Source: Spirochaetales bacterium (GTDB lineage: Bacteria; Spirochaetota; Spirochaetia; DSM-27196; SKKC01). Taken from it: a stretch of 9,274 nucleotides of DNA. The translations under genes and the position numbers were made by a program. Numbering within the stretch: position 1 is the first letter of the stretch; each line of letters starts with the position of its first letter. This document shows positions 5,960-9,274 of this stretch, piece by piece. The notes under the pieces were generated by a model. It had not been told where the DNA came from, did no database searches, and saw nothing but the letters and a program-made list of their open reading frames with translations. The stretch lies in the NCBI GenBank assembly GCA_007121695.1, contig SKKC01000361.1, positions 1 through 9,274 on the forward strand, read 5' to 3'.

Positions 5960-7246
5960 ATGCCAAAGCTCCCAGTCCTGTGTCGAGATGAAGCGGTGTG
6001 TGACCGCATACAGAAGATATGCGACCGTTTTCAGACGGTCTACGATCCGGCTTTCTATACCGATGCCGATGAGTTTCTGGAGTCCCTTCGATACGATCTA
6101 CCGGAAGCCGCGATCATAAATTTCAGCGATCAACCCGAGGAAACGGCGGACGTGTTACGTACCATCCACGGCGACCCATGGTTACACTATGGTGGCATAA
6201 TCGGCGTTACCCGACGGCGCGATGAACAACGGGTGCAGGAGCTGCTTTCAGGTTCCAATGTCATCAGCCTTATTCGTCGCGGTGAGTTCGTATCGCATTT
6301 TTCGCGTGTTATTCGTATTCTGGTTCATAACCGGCAGATTCTGTTTCAGCGGGATATACAGAAGTACCTGCTCCGCGACATAAGCGGGTCATTTGTCATG
6401 GACAGCGATCCATTTAACGCCAGGACCTATGCGAATCTGGTAACGAACTACCTCTACAACTCGAACTACATCGATCCGGACGGCAAGGACCGTCTGCACG
6501 TTGCGTTGTTTGAGCTGTTAATGAACGCGATCGAACACGGCAACTGCGGGATATCCTACGAAGAAAAGAACGCATGGCTCGCTGAGGGACGGGATATACT
6601 GTTGCTCATTCAGGAAAAAATGTCACAAAAAGAGATTCAGGACCGCCGGGTACACTTCTCGTATCGAATAACGGACGAAAAGAGTTCGTTCCGGATCCGG
6701 GATGAAGGAGCGGGCTTCGACTGGAAGTCGAGAATGGCGGATAAAGCGCCAAAACTCGAGAGCCACGGACACGGCCTGCGGATGACCGGAGCCTACGTCG
6801 ATAATCTTCGCTACAACGATGCTGGCAACGAAGTCATGTTTGATTTCGTGCATAACGCGCGCGAAGCGAACGCGGTGCCCGGTCTGTTCGCGCAGAGTGA
6901 GGAGCGGGTCGTCAATGCTGGCGAGGTGGTGTTTCGCGAAGGCGAAGAGTCGGATTACCTGTATTATATAGCGTCCGGAAAGCTCGGAATCTATTCGGGC
7001 GACTCACGGATTACGACGCTTACCCCGGACGACATTTTCCTCGGCGAAATGTCGTTTCTGTTGAACAATCGCCGTTCCGCGACGGTCATTGCCGAAGATC
7101 GCAGTCTGCTGATACTGATCAGCAAGAACCGGTTCGTAAGCGTAATCAAGGAGAAGCCGCACTACGGTATCTTCCTCGCGCGGCTTGTCGCGCAGAGACT
7201 CGAACGATTGAACCATTCCTACGCACAGCTGCGACAGGCTATATAG
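5960..7246 (+). CDS. Regulator: receiver-like + SpoIIAB/RsbW-type ATPase + cyclic-nucleotide-binding domain
   Basis: A 428-residue cytoplasmic signalling protein. Residues 1-125 look like a response-regulator fold, but the usual phospho-acceptor position holds Asn (AIINFSD, N54). Residues about 140-305 are a GHKL ATPase of the anti-sigma-factor kinase class: N-box ELLMNAIEHGN (E185, N189), G1 box DEGAGFD (248-254), G2 box HGHGLRM (269-275), with a charged insert of about 50 residues between N and G1 boxes. Residues about 312-425 form a cNMP-binding domain: VFREGEESDYLYYIASGKLG, then GEM (362-364) and RRSA with R372/S373 at the phosphate-binding cassette, so cAMP or cGMP binding looks possible. 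The likely logic is ligand-controlled ATPase or kinase activity on a partner such as a STAS protein, but no partner is encoded nearby. Start chosen at 5960 because AAGGAAGG (5948-5955) precedes it and the promoter covers the earlier ATG. Confidence 0.88.
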   Translation: MPKLPVLCRDEAVCDRIQKICDRFQTVYDPAFYTDADEFLESLRYDLPEAAIINFSDQPEETADVLRTIHGDPWLHYGGIIGVTRRRDEQRVQELLSGSNVISLIRRGEFVSHFSRVIRILVHNRQILFQRDIQKYLLRDISGSFVMDSDPFNARTYANLVTNYLYNSNYIDPDGKDRLHVALFELLMNAIEHGNCGISYEEKNAWLAEGRDILLLIQEKMSQKEIQDRRVHFSYRITDEKSSFRIRDEGAGFDWKSRMADKAPKLESHGHGLRMTGAYVDNLRYNDAGNEVMFDFVHNAREANAVPGLFAQSEERVVNAGEVVFREGEESDYLYYIASGKLGIYSGDSRITTLTPDDIFLGEMSFLLNNRRSATVIAEDRSLLILISKNRFVSVIKEKPHYGIFLARLVAQRLERLNHSYAQLRQAI

Positions 7247-7252
7247 ATCGTT

Positions 7253-7492
7253 TCAGACCTCGTTTGAAGGTGCTGCGGAACTGGACGGCCAGGCGTCATA
7301 CCCTATGCGCTGCACCATTTCTATGACTTTATTGACGTTCGCCTCGTCTCCGTCGTGCTCAAGATAGATCCGGGACTTACCGCGATCCACCTCAACCCTG
7401 GAAATGCCCTGCAGCCGTTTTGCGAAGTGTTCTATAGCTATGGAGCAGCTCGTGCATGTGCCGCCCTGCATATCAAGTACTGTCTTTTCCAT
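7253..7492 (-). CDS. Heavy-metal-associated (HMA) domain protein, CopZ-like
   Basis: A 79-residue single-domain protein. The N-terminal metal-binding loop reads GGTCTSC (C13, C16), a variant of the classical GMTCxxC of copper chaperones and P-type ATPase N-domains, followed by the helix SIAIEHFAKRLQGI, the strand SRVEVDRGKSRIYL, and the end VNKVIEMVQRIGYDAW, which fit the ferredoxin-like HMA fold. Such proteins carry Cu(I) or similar soft metals in the cytoplasm and pass them to transporters. No transporter or metal regulator lies in the window, so the metal is not known. The stop is 6 bases from the converging stop of the regulator gene, with no terminator between. There is no Shine-Dalgarno; the promoter box lies 6 bases before the ATG. 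Confidence 0.85.
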   Translation of the reverse strand: MEKTVLDMQGGTCTSCSIAIEHFAKRLQGISRVEVDRGKSRIYLEHDGDEANVNKVIEMVQRIGYDAWPSSSAAPSNEV

Positions 7493-7498
7493 ACCCGA

Positions 7499-7527
7499 AA
7501 TATACGCAAAAAGAAATGCAATGTCAT
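7499..7527 (-). promoter_or_regulatory. Promoter for the HMA gene, placed for a leaderless transcript
   Basis: On the minus strand: ATGACA (complement of 7522-7527), a 17-base spacer, TATATT (complement of 7499-7504), then exactly 6 bases to the ATG. Five of six bases match in each hexamer, and the spacing is optimal. Transcription would begin at or beside the start codon. No palindromic operator of a metal-sensing repressor is obvious. Confidence 0.6.
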
Positions 7528-7570
7528 CGTGCCTCTACAGGAACATCCTTTCTTCGTGTTACCCTGCAGC

Positions 7571-8515
7571 ATGGTTACATGCCAGGATACGGCTGGGTAC
7601 GCCAGCAGGATGTGCGACGCGATTCTTCAGGCATTTCATGGGCGGGTAGGACCGGTACAGCTTCTGATTACCGGACTGTTCGCGGGGCTGCATGTTCTTA
7701 TCGAAGACATTCCTGGTACGGGAAAAACAACGCTCGCGCGTGCCGTTTCGCAGGCATGCAGCACGGATTTCGGTCGCATACAATGTTCACCGGATCTTCT
7801 CCCCGCCGACATCACGGGAATGCTCATATGGGATGCTGTCAGTCAATCGTTTCAGTATAAACAGGGGCCGGTTATGCATCAGTGTGTTCTTGTCGACGAA
7901 CTGAATCGTGCCGCGACGCGAACACAGGCTGCGCTACTTGAAACGATGCAGGAAGGAGCAGTGACGCTCGACTCAGTCAGGTACGAACTGCCGAGGCCCT
8001 TCTTTCTCGTGGCAACGCAGAACCCGGCAGCCTTTACGGGAACCTTCCCGCTTCCTGAAGCACAACTCGACAGGTTCGGTCTTTCGGTCAGGATTGGATA
8101 TCCTGGACAGGATGATGAAGCACGCATTCTCGACTACGGCGTATCTCCTCCACCGGCGGTTCCTGCGGTCATGACGCCCGACGTCCTCCTCGAAATCCGA
8201 CGGCTTGTTCAGTCGGTGACTGCTGTTGACAGCGTTCGACAGTACATTATCCGGCTTGCCGCCGAAACACGTTCGTCCCGCTTGCTTCGGCTGGGTTTGA
8301 GTCCGCGTGCGTCTGCACATCTGCTCGCGGCGAGCAGGGCTACCGCCGCAATTGCGGGGCGCGACTACGTTGCACCCGAGGATGTGAGCGACGTGTTTCG
8401 CGCGGTAGCGGTCCATCGTATCGTGCTTTCAGCTCAGGCCTCGGTGGAGGGGAAAAAGCCAGGAGGAATACTCGACGATATCCTCCGTACGGTACCCGTT
8501 CCGTCAGGGGTCTGA
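7571..8515 (+). CDS. MoxR-family AAA+ ATPase
   Basis: MoxR ATPases act as chaperones that use ATP to assemble or activate partner proteins, often VWA-domain proteins encoded beside them. From the ATG at 7571 the protein has 314 residues, the family norm. Visible motifs: Walker A EDIPGTGKTTLA (K52, T53), Walker B CVLVDELNRA (D109, E110), the ALLETMQEGAVTL segment, sensor 1 VATQNP (N151), and LPEAQLDRF (161-169) with the likely arginine finger R168. The C-terminal lid has RASAHLLAASRATAAIAGRDYVAPEDV. The start is not certain: GTG codons at 7556 and 7529 are in frame, and none has a strong ribosome binding site. TACCCT preceded by TG (7557-7565), 5 bases before the ATG, may be an extended -10. 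The frame continues upstream over the divergent HMA gene, but that part is not MoxR-like. DUF58 follows 4 bases after the stop. Confidence 0.93.
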   Translation: MVTCQDTAGYASRMCDAILQAFHGRVGPVQLLITGLFAGLHVLIEDIPGTGKTTLARAVSQACSTDFGRIQCSPDLLPADITGMLIWDAVSQSFQYKQGPVMHQCVLVDELNRAATRTQAALLETMQEGAVTLDSVRYELPRPFFLVATQNPAAFTGTFPLPEAQLDRFGLSVRIGYPGQDDEARILDYGVSPPPAVPAVMTPDVLLEIRRLVQSVTAVDSVRQYIIRLAAETRSSRLLRLGLSPRASAHLLAASRATAAIAGRDYVAPEDVSDVFRAVAVHRIVLSAQASVEGKKPGGILDDILRTVPVPSGV

Positions 8516-8519
8516 TCAA

Positions 8520-9274
8520 ATGCGCATGGATCAATCGGGTTCGCCGGTCAGTGAATACGAGCATGGTGGGTTGGTACTCCACCCGGCGGCGATTTTCCGG
8601 CTTGTTCTGGTTTTGTCGGTCGCGTCGCTGCTCGGGCGGTACTTTGGCGGGGTATGGAATATCCTTCGGGTTGGTCTTCTACTGGCTCCGGTCCTTTCGT
8701 TGATCTATCTGGCGTACGTGGCGCTCGGGGTACGACTCGTGCAGGATTTCTCGACCGATCATCCGGTGAAGGGTGGCACTGTCACGTATACATTGCAGCT
8801 CGGTAATGAAGCGATGCTGCCGTTTACCGGTGTAACAGCCGAGCTCTACCTCGGACGGTCTCATGACGGAGGCGAGCTACTGTCGTGCGTGTTGTTACCG
8901 GGTCGCACAATGACATTTCATCGGACGATTATCTGCCCGTTTCGAGGGGTGTATCCGGTCGGACTCGCACGTCTCGGTGTCACAGACCTCACAGCAACAG
9001 TTACGATACGTCTCGACGTCTCGCATCGGGTGTTCTACGTGACGCCTCGTGTCCTGTCGGTCGCGCCAGCAATGTTCCAGCTTTCCCGAGACAGGCCCGG
9101 TTCGGAACAGGTCCAATACGGTGTCGGGGAGGACGTCACGCTGTTCAGGGAACTGGTTGAGTATCGGGAGGGAGAGGATGCACGGCGTATTCTGTGGCGA
9201 TACATGGCGATGCGGAATGCACTGCTGATTCCGACCTACGACAGGGGAGTCGACATCGGCCTGCGTGTTCTGCT
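8520..9274 (+). CDS. DUF58 domain protein, N-terminal part (runs off window)
   Basis: 251 full codons are present with no stop before the window edge. The start at ATG 8520 has AGGGG (8506-8510) 9 bases upstream, inside the end of the moxR gene; ATG 8526 is a second option. Two hydrophobic segments at about residues 22-41 (AIFRLVLVLSVASLLGRYFG) and 48-70 suggest two membrane helices close to the N-terminus. A beta-rich region follows (about 71-185), and then the DUF58 signature begins: LFRELVEYREGEDARRILW (208-226), with the conserved E-Y-R-x-G-(D/E)-D-x-R-x-I-x-W pattern. DUF58 proteins are usually encoded directly after moxR and before VWA-domain and Bat-type genes; their biochemical role is poorly known. 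Gene order here fits that, so the operon probably continues to the right. Confidence 0.9.
   Translation, partial: MRMDQSGSPVSEYEHGGLVLHPAAIFRLVLVLSVASLLGRYFGGVWNILRVGLLLAPVLSLIYLAYVALGVRLVQDFSTDHPVKGGTVTYTLQLGNEAMLPFTGVTAELYLGRSHDGGELLSCVLLPGRTMTFHRTIICPFRGVYPVGLARLGVTDLTATVTIRLDVSHRVFYVTPRVLSVAPAMFQLSRDRPGSEQVQYGVGEDVTLFRELVEYREGEDARRILWRYMAMRNALLIPTYDRGVDIGLRVL

Noticed and set aside
7231..7260. Possible bidirectional terminator between the convergent regulator and HMA genes
   Set aside because: Only 6 bases lie between the stops, and no GC-rich stem with a T-run is visible there.
7355..7570. Upstream extension of the MoxR frame
   Set aside because: It overlaps the HMA gene antisense, has no MoxR-like sequence, and would make the protein much longer than the family norm; GTG 7529 or 7556 remain possible.

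Overview
The window looks like a stretch of bacterial chromosome, probably from a spirochaete (Spirochaetales). It is moderately GC-rich. The pointers are indirect: a stand-alone zinc-free rpsD, an RhlB-like helicase with a long basic tail, and a regulator that joins an ATPase domain to a cyclic-nucleotide-binding domain. The lineage call is an inference. Most genes are recognisable housekeeping or stress genes. I see no CRISPR array, phage, tRNA or rRNA.

Layout. Positions 1-288 hold the 3' end of a probable insertion-sequence transposase, cut by the window edge. Next to it, on the minus strand (328-1455), is an unrecognised soluble coiled-coil protein with its own well-formed promoter. Reading the other way is msrB (methionine sulfoxide reductase B, 1531-1956), whose stop codon directly abuts the start of a class 3-like aldehyde dehydrogenase (1957-3366). 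These two are very likely co-expressed and may form a small unit for oxidative and aldehyde damage. An RhlB-like DEAD-box RNA helicase (3414-5075) follows, then rpsD for ribosomal protein S4 (5157-5774), with its own promoter and a clear intrinsic terminator.

Downstream lies a 428-residue regulator (5960-7246): a receiver-like N-terminus lacking the usual phospho-acceptor Asp, a SpoIIAB/RsbW-type ATPase domain, and a C-terminal cyclic-nucleotide-binding domain. It converges with a small minus-strand heavy-metal-associated (HMA) protein (7253-7492). Divergent from that, a MoxR-type AAA+ ATPase (about 7571-8515) and a DUF58 protein (8520 to the window end) start what is probably a MoxR-DUF58 operon continuing beyond the window.

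The most notable observations are the three-domain regulator, the uncharacterised coiled-coil family, and a pattern in which several genes (msrB, the HMA gene, perhaps the helicase and moxR) lack a clear Shine-Dalgarno sequence and instead have a -10-like hexamer about 5-8 bases before the ATG, suggesting leaderless transcripts. I did not find a convincing wholly new multi-gene system.
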